DNA of 64,000 nucleotides, taken from contig NC_056053.1 in NCBI RefSeq assembly GCF_004379255.2, positions 17,418,188-17,482,187 of the forward strand. Direction: 5' to 3'. The notes below the pieces were generated by a model. The model was not told the DNA's origin. It was given only the letters and a program-made list of their open reading frames with translations, and made no database searches. The translations under genes and the position numbers were made by a program. Positions 1 through 12,366 of the stretch are shown here, in pieces. The stretch is from Salvia splendens (Eukaryota > Streptophyta > Magnoliopsida > Lamiales > Lamiaceae). How positions within the stretch are numbered: the first letter of the stretch is position 1; each line of letters starts with the position of its first letter.

Positions 1-3000
1 GTTTCAAGACCACCTTTACCTCAAGTTGTTGAAGCATCAGGATCCGATTCTCCATCTCTTATGAACTGGAGATCCAAAAACCAACGTGCAAGGCATGATA
101 TATCCCGTGCACGACTGCGTGCTCTTGAAAGTTCTCTTGAGAATGGGCAATCGTGGGTTCCTTCATCCCCAGCCCATAGAAAGACCTGGGAAGAAGAAGT
201 AGATCCCCTCCTCTAAGTTTTACTTCATTACATCTTTTAAAATTCCATTGATCTCATTTAATGTATATCCTATTCATGGCAGGCTCAAATTGAACAGGCA
301 TTGCGGGACCATTTTCTCTTTCGAAAGCTTACTGATTCACAGTGTCAAGTTTTGTTGGACTGCATGCAAAGAATTGAGGTTGGAGCAGGAGACATAGTGG
401 TAAAACAGGTGATTCTCTTTTGAACTCCTATCCAATCCCTGGAGTACAAGAAAACTATTGCTCCCAGAAACACTTTGATAAACCTGACTAGAACCTAGTA
501 CTTTGAGTGCCTAGGTGCCGAAAAGAGGTGCTTTGGTACCCTATTCGCCATCAATAGTTTTAACCTGTTTTTGTACATGAAACCTAATGGTCAAATTTTG
601 GATTTGTAAATAGATTTACTACTCCAGTGAAAAACACAGAATTTCATTCCAAAAGTGCATCAAACCAGGTCAAAGGAAATAAAAGTACTTGCAATCTGCA
701 GAAGCTCATTCTAACACTATACTAAAATCCCTGAATTAAAGACCTGTATATGAAGCCCTAAGGCCTGACGAGTATAAAACCATACTTTAGGTTGGGAACC
801 GTGTTGAGATGTGAGCAGCGAGTTACTGAGAGAAATAGATTGAGCGAGAAAAAAGGATCTGGTTCCTGTCCTGAGGGGTTTTAGTCAGTTCATTTGGAAA
901 AAAAAAAGATAATACCCAATGGTGTGTTTCGATGAACTTAAATCGAATCCAGCGATTTGCTGTGAAGGCCCTCAGCGGAGGTGTTTCCCCCTTTGGAGGT
1001 GGTGTTACGCGTGTTACTTAATTCTGTTCAGTTCTATCAATTTAGTTTTGGTCCTTTTCTATTTTCAATTCGATAGTTGCTTCTCTCCTATTCTATGTTC
1101 TGTTCTTTTAAGATTCCAGCAGCCAGCAGCCACCTTCATCTATCAGTATTAGCACATATTTGAGTCTGTTGCTGCTTGTATAAGTTACTAATTTGAAATT
1201 TTCAGGGTGGAGAAGGTGACTGTTTTTTTGTTGTTGGTGATGGAGAGTTTGAGGTCTTGGCTACTCAGGTGAATTTACTCTCTATATGGTACAGAAAGAA
1301 TTGTATTTTCTTTATTAGCTGATAAAAATTAGCCGTCTTATTGTTACCAGACTTTTGGTTTGTGGTTAAAACCATGAACAAGATATCGTGATTTTCTTAT
1401 TGTGAATTTTCTCACTCTGAACTTATATGCCAGGAAGAGAAAGATAGCAATATGCCCAGGGTGCTACAGCGCTACACAGCTGAGAAGCTATCCTCCTTTG
1501 GAGAGCTTGCACTGATGTGAGATGCCGTTTACCTCTTTTTTTTAAAAAAACTTAATAAACTCAGTAAATCACTCTTTTTGTTTTTTAAGTTAAGGCCTAA
1601 TATAGGATTCAGCCAGCCAAAAGTTGATCATATTTTAGTTAGAGATTGCATATCAGTTTCTCTTGTTTATAATATCTACTCCCTGTAAGATTTATAAACT
1701 ATTCCTCTGTGATAGTGGGTAGATAGCGCCAGTTTAGCAATATGAATTTTATTTGTGTAATATCTCATGTTATGTAGCATGCCGTATTTACTCTACATAT
1801 CCTTCTTCCTGTGAATCCCATAAAGTCCTTCAGTTCTTATTGCTATCCCTTAGTCAACCAACCATGTTTCAGTTAGGATCATGTTATGATCTCTTAAATA
1901 ATCCAATTCATCCTTTCTATGCCTCCATCCATATCATTCTCATCTTTGTCCTCTAATCAAATGCTCTCTGTTAATTCAACCTAAGAATGTTGTTTGTTGA
2001 TATGAAATCAATCAGGGGTTAAGTTTGAGATTTTTTAAATAATTTACCAAAGTATGTGTCATATTCTGTACTGTTTATAGAGTGAATTCATCAAGAGGGT
2101 TCTAATATGAATTTTGAGAAATTTCTCAAGTGAGCTGATGAACTGAAGATATTAAATCCTAATATTTGATGAAAGTAAGAAAAACAAAATCCACATTAAT
2201 CTTTACCTGCAAAGCATATAGTTACTTCAAGTCATCAAGATGCCCTAACAAGTAGGTGCATGTGGAACATGACAGTACCTTAGTTAAATATTTCATCATT
2301 GAGTAGCTTGACTTGAAAATTTCATAAATTAGGATGGTTATTTAGACACAAGAAGTTCATATGATACTGAACCCTGTTTATTTTCTTTTGCTAGGAACAT
2401 ACTTAGTTCCAATATTTTCTTGTTATTGGTCATAGACTAAGCTTTTGTGTAGTTTGAACTTATGGTATTATAAAATAATTTAAATGAGTAAATACTTCTG
2501 TATGGAATGTGACACAAGGTTTCCATCAATGGGAAATAATGAAATGGCTTGTCCAAGGAATGTGGGTAATTGAAATAGAATCCTTATTTCTTTATCTGTA
2601 TGTAGTCAGTATTGTCTTTGATTAAGTTGAGTTAGTTACTTAGATGTTTGTGTTGGATTGCAGGTACAACAAGCCACTCCAAGCTTCTGTTCAAGCTGTG
2701 ACCAATGGAACTCTCTGGGCACTTAAACGAGAAGATTTTAGAGGAATTCTCATGTCCGAGTTTTCTAATTTATCGTCGTTGAAGTTACTTCGATCAGTAG
2801 ATCTTCTTTCAAGGCTGACAATCTTACAGCTGAGTAATATTGCAGATTCACTTTTAGAGGTGACTTTTTGCGATGGTCAGAAGATAGTTGATAAGGTACA
2901 TTTCTTCTTTCCCTTTTTCCTCTCTAAAAATGTTGTGGTGTTTATTTGCAACTCTCTCTCATATTCTCTTAATTCATCTATGCAGAACGAGGACCTCTTG

Positions 3001-6000
3001 GGTTTGTATGTCATACAGAAGGGAATCATAAAAATTACTTGTGAGATGGATTTGGAAAAAAGTGTCAATCTGTCCAGTCTCATGATGCCTGCAGTTGAGG
3101 AGCAGGATGATAGTATGTCTGGTAAGAGCTATTCATTTGATAAGACTGAAGGCAGCTATTTTGGAGAATGGACACTTCTGGGTGAGCAAATCACTTCTTT
3201 GAGTGCTGTTGCTGTTGGAGATGTGGTGTGCTCCGTATTAACAAAGGAAAAGTTTGATTCAGTTGTTGGGCCTCCAACAAAGCTTTCTCAGGATGATCAT
3301 GATCATAAGTATGTCATCATTTTCTTAAAATACTTTCATTTCATGTCACATTCTAGCTGTCCATAAATGACGTCTAGATATAATAAAAGGAACTGTATTG
3401 TAATTCTACTTTTTATTTTGCTTAAATTTACAGGTCAAAACAATACTCAACTAGTTTATCCCCAGAACCTGTTAAAGATTTGGATACATCAACCATAAAC
3501 AAGGTTCAACTTTCTGATTTGGTAAGAGGCTTATTGTCGTTTTCTAACAACTTAAAAGGAAGACAATAATATAATTATTTTTTCCAGGATTGGAAAAATT
3601 ATTTGTACTGCACAGATTGCAGTGATATTGGCCTCATATGTGTGCCTGACTCAGGTTAGTTTTCTTCATTATGTTTTGCATGTTTAGCATCTTCACTATG
3701 ATATCAGTCTGGATTTTCCCTCTGTCGCTTGTTGTCCAGTTGCTTGCATTATTTTTTACTTACACCAGCTTAATTTGAAGTCCATATGAAAATTTCCTAT
3801 ATAGGCATGCTAAGGAAGATTTTTTGTTATTGCACTTTAAAAAGTTATACATTTTCATCTGCAGAGAAGTTGTTTACCTTAAAAAGATTCTCAAAGCAGA
3901 AGGTTAGGAACCTTGGTAAAGAAGCAACGGTACTGAAGGAGAAGAACCTAATGAAGTCTATAAGACAATCTGTTTTTGTGCCTCAAGTTGTATGCACTTC
4001 TGCTGATGAATCATATGCTGGCATACTTCTTGATACACGTATTGCTTGCTGTATGAAATCAATAATTCACAGCCCACTGGATGAAACATCTGCACAATTT
4101 TGTGCTGCCTCTGTTGTTCTTGCCTTAGAAGGTTTACACAAGGTGGGCTTGACTGAAAATTTCGATTTCTTACTTGAAACTCTTCCTTGTGTCAATTCTG
4201 CCTTTGTGATCGGTATTGATATTTCAGATCGGCATACTGTATCGAGGAGTTTCCCCTGATGTTCTGGTGTTTGATCATACAGGATACATACAGGTTGGTT
4301 GATATTTATTTCCAGATTCATTAGACGTCATTTCTTTAAGGAAATATTGCCACTTGGCAACTTTTAGTATTTATTGAAGTCATACTAAGTTTGCAATATT
4401 TCAATCTAGCTAGTGGATTTCAGATTTGGGAAGAAATTATCTGGTGACTGTTCTGAAAGAACATTCACAATTTGTGGTATAGCAGATTCTATGGCTCCTG
4501 AAATAATCCAAGGGAAAGGCCATGGCTTCCTTGCTGACTGGTATGTCAATTAGATTAGAATTTTTATTACAACTGCTATCAAAAAATTCTTCTAAATGTG
4601 ACAGTGAAATATTTATTCTTGTGACTATCGTAATTAACAAACCATATGCGAAGATGACAGCCTAATATTCCTTGTATACCTCTCATTAGTTGGTGCTAGT
4701 ACCATGTCATTGATATTAATCTGGTATGTTTGCACCTTGTATTATTACTCCCTCCGTTCCATAGTAATAGAGTCATTTTGCCATTTTGGTACGTTCTATA
4801 GTAATAGAGTCATTTCCCTTTTTAGTAAAAGTCAACACATTTTTCCACACCTACTTTACCCTCTCTTACTTTTTTCTCTCTTCATCTATCTACTTTTTTC
4901 ATTTTTCACTTTATTCTCCCTTTACTTAACTCACCTAACACAATTTTTCTTAATCTCCGTGCCGAAAAGAAACGTCTCCATTACTATGGAACGGAGGGAG
5001 TATGTCTTATCTCTCTTTAATTAGTACCATTTCGGGGAAGTAGCATTGAATCATTGCAGTTGAAGGTCCTTATCATCAGTTATATCATTATCGTTGTTTC
5101 AGTATGATAAGTGTAAAGGCGGAGTAGATGGATAATCGGTTGCATAGAATAAGGAACACGTTAAAACCACCGAACATAGAAGAAAATGACTCAAAAAAAT
5201 AGAAAACAATTACAGGATAACGCCTTTGAAATGGCCACACCTAAGGAGTGCAATGCACCGCTTCGCAAAACTCAACTAAATTCTGGACACTTTAAAATGA
5301 AAAACATATATATATTTATATACTCAACTAAAGACTCCAACTTGAAATAGAACTTTAAGAAAATAAAGACTCCTGAACATACTAGAACTAGGAAAAGATA
5401 AACTACTAACTAAAGTCTCCTAAAAGATAAACTAAAGATAATTTTTGACAATATCTAAACTAATCCACAGATGATATCACAGTATTGTCCTCATTTTGGA
5501 TAGTTAAAGACTCCTGAACATACTAGAACTAGGAATATATAAACTACTTGCATGTTGTATGGCATTCATGAGCTTTGATGCCAGAGTCGTGGATGATGCT
5601 GTTGACTGATTTATGTTGTGCAACTGCTAATTAATCATACTGGCCATCCTAGAATTTTCTTGAAATATCCTAGTTGCACAGGTGGGCAGTGGGAGCTTTG
5701 ATCTACTTCATGCTGAAAGGTGAAACGCCTTTTGGATCCTGGAGAGAGAGTGAACTCACATTCGCAAGAATCGTCAAAGGTCAACTGACACTTCCACAAG
5801 AATTTAGCAATGAAGCTGTTGATATCATTACTAAGGTTATACTACCATCACTGCCATTTCCTTACCTTTTAGAAGTTAGTGCACATGAACATGAATTCTA
5901 AAGGTAATATATTGTTTAGTTACTTGAAGTAGAAGAAAGCGCAAGACTTGGAAGCCAAGGCATTGACTCCATTAAAGCCCATCCATGGTTCCATGGTATA

Positions 6001-6162
6001 GATTGGGAAGGACTAGCAGAGCGCAGGGTTGTGATTCCCCCTGATATTATCTTCCGTATAAATCAATACCTGGAAACACATCTTGATGATGCGGCTACAG
6101 CATCTTCCCCTCTCCGGGAATTTGCAGAACCTAACATGCCAGAATGGCTTGAAGATTGGTAG
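1..6162 (+). CDS. PP2C/cNMP-binding/kinase-like fusion protein, 3' part (5' end outside window)
   Basis: Partial gene resembling Arabidopsis At2g20050, which joins a PP2C phosphatase, cyclic-nucleotide-binding domains and a kinase-like domain; only the last two kinds are seen here. Coding exons: 1-198, 283-408, 1206-1268, 1434-1516, 2664-2895, 2986-3308, 3434-3521, 3588-3654, 3865-4142, 4228-4293, 4410-4540, 5682-5835, 5920-6162. All junctions are GT-AG and keep frame to the TAG at 6160. Exons 2-6 encode cNMP-binding folds (QALRDHFLFRKLTDSQC; GDCFFVVGDGEFEVL; GSYFGEWTLLGEQ). Exons 8-13 encode the kinase-like domain: LFTLKRF contains a candidate VAIK lysine, SMAPEII is the APE motif, and DWWAVGALIYFMLKGETPFGSW is the typical lobe after it. 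The HRD site reads LYRGVSPDV, so the catalytic Asp is Gly, and DFG is DFRFG. I infer a pseudokinase. A soluble signalling role is likely; the ligand is unknown. Confidence 0.88.
4748..5000. mobile_element. Stowaway-like MITE in intron of the PP2C/cNMP/kinase gene
   Basis: Termini CTCCCTCCGTTCCATAGTAA and its inverse (TTACTATGGAACGGAGGGAG) flank 253 bp of non-coding AT-rich sequence, with TA on both sides (4746-4747 and 5001-5002). TA duplication with CTCCCTCCG ends is typical of Tc1/mariner-derived Stowaway MITEs. It has no coding capacity. Confidence 0.85.
5366..5547. repeat. Dispersed direct repeat in intron
   Basis: The string gactcctgaacatactagaa followed by ctagga occurs at about 5366 and again at about 5509, with related downstream bases (ataaactac). 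The two copies are about 143 bp apart in the intron between 4541 and 5681. This looks like a local duplication; I see no coding potential. Confidence 0.6.
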
Positions 6163-7225
6163 GGGAGCAGTTGAAATTTGTGTTTCTGTGGAGTTTGCAA
6201 CATGGCATAACTTCCTTATTGTAAAGACCTTCGGTATAGTCCCGGCCCTCTTCACACTATGATCAATCAATCAGCACGGAGGGAAATTAGCTGCCGCTTG
6301 CTTCTTCAATGCACACAGAGGGAGGATAGTTATTAGAGCTCTCTACATGTTACTTTTGTGCATAGGTAGATATATATATGTAAATGAAGGAACTCTCTTT
6401 TGGTTTGCATACCACGTCTAAGTTTATTAAGATTTTTTTTAAACCATAAAATTATAGCAATTTAATTACGGAATTAGTAGGTTTCTGTATCCTAGATTAT
6501 GATTGAACATACCCGAGGCAATTGTTGTTGTACTTGTATTAACTACAATGGTACTTTTGGATATGTTAAATTTCATGACATTTGCATCCCTCAAATATAT
6601 ACTCCTATATAAATCCTTAATTTAGTTGAAGATTTGAATTTCTCTTATTTGGTTTCAACTTTTTTTCGAAATCAATCAATCATAATTCTTAGTTTCAAAC
6701 GTGATTAAAATCCTTTTTCTAATAATATAAATACAGTAGATGATGCAATTACTCTCTCCTCATTATGCAAATCGATTTTTGACGGAATCCTAGTTTTCCA
6801 ACATCAGATTACATTCCTTCAAAAATTGTAATTGTATCCACTATATAAGTGTAAATATACTATCGAATTTAGATTTTCCGAATCGTATAACATAGTTACA
6901 TGCAGTATTTTGTGGTTACATTGTAAATTTATTCGTGTATGCTTGATTGTTGCTCGAGTTCATTCTTTCAAAAACGAAATACGCAGAGATATTGGAATTC
7001 GTAATTGAGTAAATCAATATGAAGTTTGCGCATTCTTTAATTTTAAACAAGAAAAATATGAGCCAATGTAACAGACAGAAGTTTGTTTACAAAATTGAGA
7101 CCTGGATTAATAAATCCTAAGAAGAAACAAAATGAACACTTGAGGGGAATTAAACATCACCAATTCCACTGGCTTATGACAGTATCAATAATTCTGTCAA
7201 AAAAAATGAGCACGAATCAAGTTAA
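6163..7225. other. Intergenic, AT-rich
   Basis: The first few hundred bases are probably the 3' UTR of the upstream gene. The rest is AT-rich with no ORF, repeat or RNA gene that I can support. Confidence 0.5.
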
Positions 7226-7702
7226 TTAGGGTTTGAATGCGAAAGCAAAGCCAAGTTTTCCATGTCGACGAAAACCCCAAATGTTAACCTCATAACCTTT
7301 AGCTGCATTGTTTGCCAGAACCACCTTCTTCCAATCAGAGTTGATAACCATCATATTCAAGCTCCTCCACTTCTTCAATCCCAACTTGTAGACTCTCCCA
7401 CCTTCATCCAACCCTACAACCACGAGCCCTTCATTGCCGCCATTGATAGCCGCCTTCTCCTCCTCCGTCAACGCCTCCATCAGCCTCGTCACGAACATCC
7501 TGTTCAAATCTCCCTTCACATCCGATCCCTCCAGCCTTTTCCGATACAAGAAAACCGCTTCATTCCCCTCTAGGCCTCGCACCAGCCCCGGAAACTCCTC
7601 TACACAAGGAGGCCGGCGTCGCTCTTCATCGTCGCTCCTCTCTTCTTTCCAGCCTCGTCGCCGCGTTTTCTCTTTCCAGCCTCGTCGTCGCTCCTTTAAC
7701 AC
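7226..7702 (-). CDS. DUF313 / B3-like domain protein (REM-type)
   Basis: Single-exon 158 aa ORF. It matches the plant DUF313 family of putative B3 DNA-binding proteins. The pattern seen is: short Arg/Glu-rich N-terminus, then FPGLVRGLEG, RLEGSDVKGDLNRMFV, LTEEEKAAI, GRVYKLGLKKWRSLN, DWKKVVLANNAAKGYEVNIW and GFRRHGKLGFAFAF at the end. These pieces cover the whole domain, so the protein may be intact although small. The N-terminal repeats of RRGWKE(K/E) are low complexity, so the true start may be further in. A Harbinger element begins 36 bp upstream of the ATG and occupies the promoter position, so expression is doubtful. Role as a nuclear transcription factor is inferred from the family only. 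Confidence 0.55.
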   Translation of the reverse strand: MLKERRRGWKEKTRRRGWKEERSDDEERRRPPCVEEFPGLVRGLEGNEAVFLYRKRLEGSDVKGDLNRMFVTRLMEALTEEEKAAINGGNEGLVVVGLDEGGRVYKLGLKKWRSLNMMVINSDWKKVVLANNAAKGYEVNIWGFRRHGKLGFAFAFKP

Positions 7703-7737
7703 TCACTTATTCATAATACATTTGGTAATACTACTAA

Positions 7738-9869
7738 GGGTGTCCACTATAAGCGGACACGCCCAATAGTCCCGCCCCAGTTTTTGTCCATAGCCCCGCC
7801 CCAGTTTTTTGTCCATAGCCCCAATTTTGTTGTTCATAGCCCCAAAATTCTATTTCCGCCATTATAGTGGACAACTCCAATAGCCCCCAAATTTTATAAT
7901 CAATTTTCATTTTTAAATATTTTTTAGTTTCAATCAAGTGTAATTTAAATAATCGCAGTGTAAATAACTAGAATACGAGGTAATTAGGGCCGAATATTCG
8001 TTGTATTGCAAACCGGTAAAATTATACAACGAATAATTAAAATAAAATACAACTACAAAACTCTGCCACCGTCTACTCGGTGTCGGAGTCGGCTTCCTCG
8101 TCTTCTTCTTCTTCTTCTTCTTCTTCTTCTTCTCCTCCTCCTCTCTCGCTGCTGCCGGCCGCGGTATCCCCAGGCGCATTATCAACCAACCCCAGTCGAC
8201 TCTCAATCCGAGTGATGAGCCTCTTGTAGACGTTCCTGACGTACGGGTCAGTTTCCCCTGCGTATTTGCTGCATACGTCTTGCAGTTGTTGCATCAACTG
8301 CACGTCTATGGTATTGAACAAAACCTCGTGGGGTTGCACTGTGGGCTGTGGGATTAGGGCGGATTGGTGGATGCGCGATCCGGACGCGCTCACCGATAGG
8401 CGGGAGCCACTTCTACCCCCTCTGGCGCTGCGGATAGAGGCCTGTTGTCCCATGGGCCGTCGTCGCCTAATGTGAGTATTGGTTGGCTCTTCGACTTGCT
8501 CGTCGGACTGCTCGAACTCGTGCGAGCCGCTTCCACTGCTGTAGTCGCCGGCAAGGTTGTGCCTTGTGCGCTTTGGCCCAGGAGCTGTTTCCACCTCGTT
8601 CGCCACAATCGACCTGAATTTCGGACAATCCGCGAGGACAAGATACTCTTCCCACAAGGTGAACTTCGGCAAGCCCTCCGTGTGGTATTGGCCCTCAGAC
8701 AGGTTCTTAACATCAACTGCGCTGCGGCCACTCTCAGCGTGGCGAAGGTTGTTCTCGTATATGGACGCGAACCGCTTGGTCGCGTGTAGAAACTTACTCC
8801 ACTTTTTCCGGAGCTGTTCTGGGTCGCGCCTCTCGTCGCCGGCGGGTTTGAACTCCTCGTATGCAAACATGACGCGCCTCCAAAAGCTCCCCTCGGCCTG
8901 ATCTGTGCCCACCACGGGATCTGAAGTGATAGCATCCCAAGCGTTCGCCACGACAATGCTCTCGTCTTTGGTGTATGGCTTACTCCGGTTGGACCCAGAA
9001 CCAGAGCCACCGCTACCGCCAGTGCCACTGCCCTCGCCACTCGGAATGCCGGCCCCGCTGCCCGTGCGCCCACCGACGTGGCCGGTGCCACGACTGCCTC
9101 CTCCGCCCCTTCCGCCTCCGCCCCGACTGCCGCTACCTCCTCGGGTCGGAACGGGTGTTTCCACCCGTGATGCCGGCGTATCTGGGATGCCAGAACTGAG
9201 CAGACCCATCATAGTATCAAACGCGTCTTGATCTGCCTCGGTGTACGGAGATTGGCTGGCTTGGAAAGGGGAACCCGGACGCGGCTGGTGAAGCGTGTCT
9301 AGGTTGGGTCTGTAATCTCCAAATGCGGAACGACTCTGATTCCTCTGTAAAGGTGGCGGAGTTGGAGAAGACCTCCACGACTGCGATGGAGGAAGGGGTG
9401 GACTCGATACCCACGGTGGGGGAGATTGATTCCAAGTCCAAGGCTGGGACGGAGGCGCATATCCGCCAAAGGGGTTTGATGGATTTTCGCCATATCCCGA
9501 TTCCTGAGAGTCGGGTGATTCGTCGTCTCCTCGGTGCATTTTTTAGAGAGTGGTTGTGTAGATAGTGAGTGGATGGATTGTGTGAAAATGGTGAAAAATA
9601 GGTGGTGGGAAGTGGTATTTATAGAGAAAAAAAAATTAAGTTCACGCCGCATGCGCCGCGGCGGAATATCCCACTATAATCGCCGCGCCTATAGGCGCGG
9701 CTATGTCCACCCCTGCCGCGTCCTCGCCCCTCACACGGCGATCGCTCGTCCGCCCCCCCGCCCACGTCCGCCGCGTCCGCCCCCGGGGCAGACAACTCCC
9801 GCACTATAAGACGCCCGCCTACCGCCCCAACCTGCGGCTATAGCCGCGGGCGTCCCATAGTGGACACTC
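7738..9869. mobile_element. PIF/Harbinger element carrying only ORF1
   Basis: Ends GGGTGTCCACTATAAGCGG and the inverse of GAGTGTCCACTATGGGACG; flanked by TAA at 7735-7737 and 9870-9872, the 3 bp target duplication of PIF/Harbinger. Subterminal regions are GC-rich and partly palindromic. The 2132 bp element holds one ORF (the Myb/SANT-like ORF1) and no DDE transposase, so it depends on a transposase made elsewhere. Confidence 0.9.
8073..9539 (-). CDS. Harbinger ORF1: Myb/SANT-like DNA-binding protein
   Basis: 488 aa, intact, starting MHRGDDESPDSQESG. Residues ~1-130 are Pro/Ser/Gln-rich; ~135-185 are Gly/Ser-rich; a trihelix/SANT-like region begins at about KPYTKDESIVVANAWDAI and continues through GSFWRRVMFAYEEF, RDPEQLRKKWSKF and LPKFTLWEEYLVLADCPKF. 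The C-terminus carries a run of Glu encoded by a GAA/GAG microsatellite near 8100-8135. Proteins of this form are the second protein of plant PIF/Harbinger transposons, where ORF1 helps the transposase bind DNA and enter the nucleus; they are often misnamed glutathione S-transferase T3-like. The unbroken ORF suggests recent activity or selection. Antisense and shifted ORFs over it are shadows. Confidence 0.85.
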   Translation of the reverse strand: MHRGDDESPDSQESGYGENPSNPFGGYAPPSQPWTWNQSPPPWVSSPPLPPSQSWRSSPTPPPLQRNQSRSAFGDYRPNLDTLHQPRPGSPFQASQSPYTEADQDAFDTMMGLLSSGIPDTPASRVETPVPTRGGSGSRGGGGRGGGGSRGTGHVGGRTGSGAGIPSGEGSGTGGSGGSGSGSNRSKPYTKDESIVVANAWDAITSDPVVGTDQAEGSFWRRVMFAYEEFKPAGDERRDPEQLRKKWSKFLHATKRFASIYENNLRHAESGRSAVDVKNLSEGQYHTEGLPKFTLWEEYLVLADCPKFRSIVANEVETAPGPKRTRHNLAGDYSSGSGSHEFEQSDEQVEEPTNTHIRRRRPMGQQASIRSARGGRSGSRLSVSASGSRIHQSALIPQPTVQPHEVLFNTIDVQLMQQLQDVCSKYAGETDPYVRNVYKRLITRIESRLGLVDNAPGDTAAGSSERGGGEEEEEEEEEEDEEADSDTE

Positions 9870-12012
9870 TAACACTACTTAATGTTAAAATTTATTCTCT
9901 ACTTCAGTGTTATCACTTTTTTTTTAAAAACTCATTTTGCAATCATATTGGTCTCATCTCAAGTGATCAATTTTTTATTTTGGTTTATCCCAACTCAAGT
10001 GTTTAATTTATTTTTCTTAACAAAAAAGTGACACTTGCTCTTGTTTTATTTTCTCTTCATCTTTCACACTACTTTATTTTATATATTTAATTCAATAAAT
10101 ATAATGTTTTAAATCATGTACCGAAAAGAAGTTGTAAGTGGGATATAGTACTATTTTAATTTTTAAGTGAATGATAAAATATGCTTTTATGTAATTCAGA
10201 TTGTTTATTTCTCTAATCAATTCATTGAGGATTCATGGCATGACAGCTTCACGCTTCCAAAAAATCAAATGAAATCCAATCCAGACACTTTTTTAGATTT
10301 CAGTTTATAAGAAATTGTTATTCTTTTTCGTGTCATGGTGAAAGAAATTTAAAATATTATTCGATATTGTCTTATCATTTTAACATTTTATGGATAATGT
10401 TACTACAATCTTAAGATAATAAGTACTTAACATTTTAATTTTCACTTTAAAATATCAATAAAATTAAATTTAAGGACGAAATTAACCTTAGATTTTTCCA
10501 TCCGCAATGACGGACTATTGTTATTCCATCCCCATCCGTCATTCTGTCTCCCTTCGTCCACCTATAAATATAGACACTCTTCAATCTCAAGAATTTCTAA
10601 AATACTCAATCAATATATGATCTCTACTACGACCATTGCCCATCTCTAACCCCTTGCTCCATCTGCAGTCATCTCTAGTAGGGTTTGTTACGATATACCG
10701 TAGCGAATCTGTCATTACTGTAAGAGAAGGGAAAAAAACTAGGTAAAGTGAGAGAGGTATAGAGAAAAGTAAGTAATTATGAGAGAGAAAACAAAATATA
10801 GGTAAAGTATGAAAGAAATATTTTCTTTTTTCAGAAATGAGACTATTTTTTGTAAACATCCCAAAATAGCAAAATAAGACTATTTTTCTTGGACGTAGGG
10901 AGTAGTAGGTTAATTGGTAAGTTAGATAGTCAAAAGATGTGTCCAATTATCACCATCTTTTCAATTACCCTCTTCGTCTCCTAAAAATAGGAATTCTTTC
11001 CTTTTTAATATGTTCCCTAAAAATAGAAACTTTCTATTTTAGGAAATTCCTCTCTCTAATGAGGTGGGACAAGTTTCCAGTAACACACTTCTATTTCAGT
11101 CTCACTCTTATTTTCCGATTTTAATGATTTGCATTAAAATCGTGCTATTTCAAAAGTTTTTATTTGTAGTGGCCGGAGGAGTATATCCTAAACTACAATT
11201 TTTTGTTTTCAAAACTAGTGAAAGCTACAAACCTTTTAGTACATAACAGTTGAGCAGGGTCTTAGACATTTTCCCTCTTTTCCTATGTTTTTTTTTCATC
11301 TTTTCCACTTTATTCGTAATTTTGTTTTTAAAATAAGTAAATGTAGGTTTGGCTTTAATTGGTGGAATTTTGATATTTCATTAAATATTCAAAAACAATA
11401 ATAAAATATAAAATAATTGTTAAAAGATAGAGTCAGTTATAGGATTGGCTATAGTCTGCTCATTGTAGGTGAAGAGGTAGGATTATAGAATGCTAACGTG
11501 GAGGACTATAAATTGGTATAAGACGGGTTATGGGGCAGACTACATGGTTTAGGTTGGATGCTCTAAAAACTAAAAATTGGATTGGTTTTGAAGTACCATT
11601 TGAACTAATTGTCTACTTATTTTTAGTTCTAGTGTAATATTGGAGGTGGTATAGACGCCAAAAATTATCCTTCCGTCATATTAAAAGTGAAATATTTTCT
11701 TTTTTGGATTGTCCCATTAAAATGGAACATTTCCTTAAATGGAAATAACTCTATCACTACTTTTTCATCTCTATTTATTGTACTTTCTTTTCATTGACTC
11801 ACAAAATAACAGTACATAAAATTTCATGTCAATTTTCAAATGTTTCATATTTAATAGAACGATACTACTTAGTAGGCTAAATTTATTTCCAATCAATATC
11901 AATATCAATATCAATATCAATATCTTATTAATGTTATTAAAAATTCCAATATTAGATAAAATTGAATGGAATGTGAAATTTCAGTTTCTTAAAGTGGAGT
12001 AATTTAAAAAAA
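9870..12012. other. Intergenic, AT-rich, with decayed MITE fragments
   Basis: No gene seen. A MITE-like end occurs near 10895-10905 (cgtagggagtag) with typical Stowaway interior to its left. A diverged TA-flanked candidate lies at 10978-11181 (CCCTCTTCGTCTCC... and ...GGCCGGAGGAG). Another decayed fragment lies at about 11665-11880. Confidence 0.5.
11891..11924. repeat. Hexanucleotide microsatellite (ATCAAT)n
   Basis: About five and a half uninterrupted units of atcaat, just upstream of the left end of the MULE. Confidence 0.85.
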
Positions 12013-12110
12013 GGGATAACTGCCTTAAAAGTCATGAACTTTGCCCGAATTCCGGTTTTTCCCACGAGCCATTTTTTTGGCGTATAAAGTCACGAACTTT
12101 ACTTTTTGTC
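12013..12110 (+). repeat. MULE left terminal inverted repeat
   Basis: Near-perfect inverted copy of 24192-24289. The similarity stops sharply after ...CTTTTTGTC at about 12110. Confidence 0.9.
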
Positions 12111-12366
12111 GCCGATTTCCCATGGTGTGTTTTCCGGCAAACGAGTGAGCTGACGTGTCGCGTTTAATTGACCTGGCGGATCGTGGCAGCTGACATGGAA
12201 GCTGATATGGTAATAAAATTAAAAAATAAAAACACAAAAAACAATTTAAAATTAATAATTTTAAATCGAAACCTAATATCCCCCCACCCACCCCAACTCA
12301 CCTTTCATTGAGTTTGCTGCGACGCTTCGCCGCTTTCAAACCTACATTGAGTTTGCTGCGACGACG

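Noticed and set aside
919..1152. 77 aa ORF in the first gene's intron
   Set aside because: Lies between well-fitting splice sites and has no family resemblance.
8390..9091. Antisense and shifted ORFs of 60-233 aa over the Harbinger ORF1
   Set aside because: Shadows of the GC-rich 488 aa ORF.
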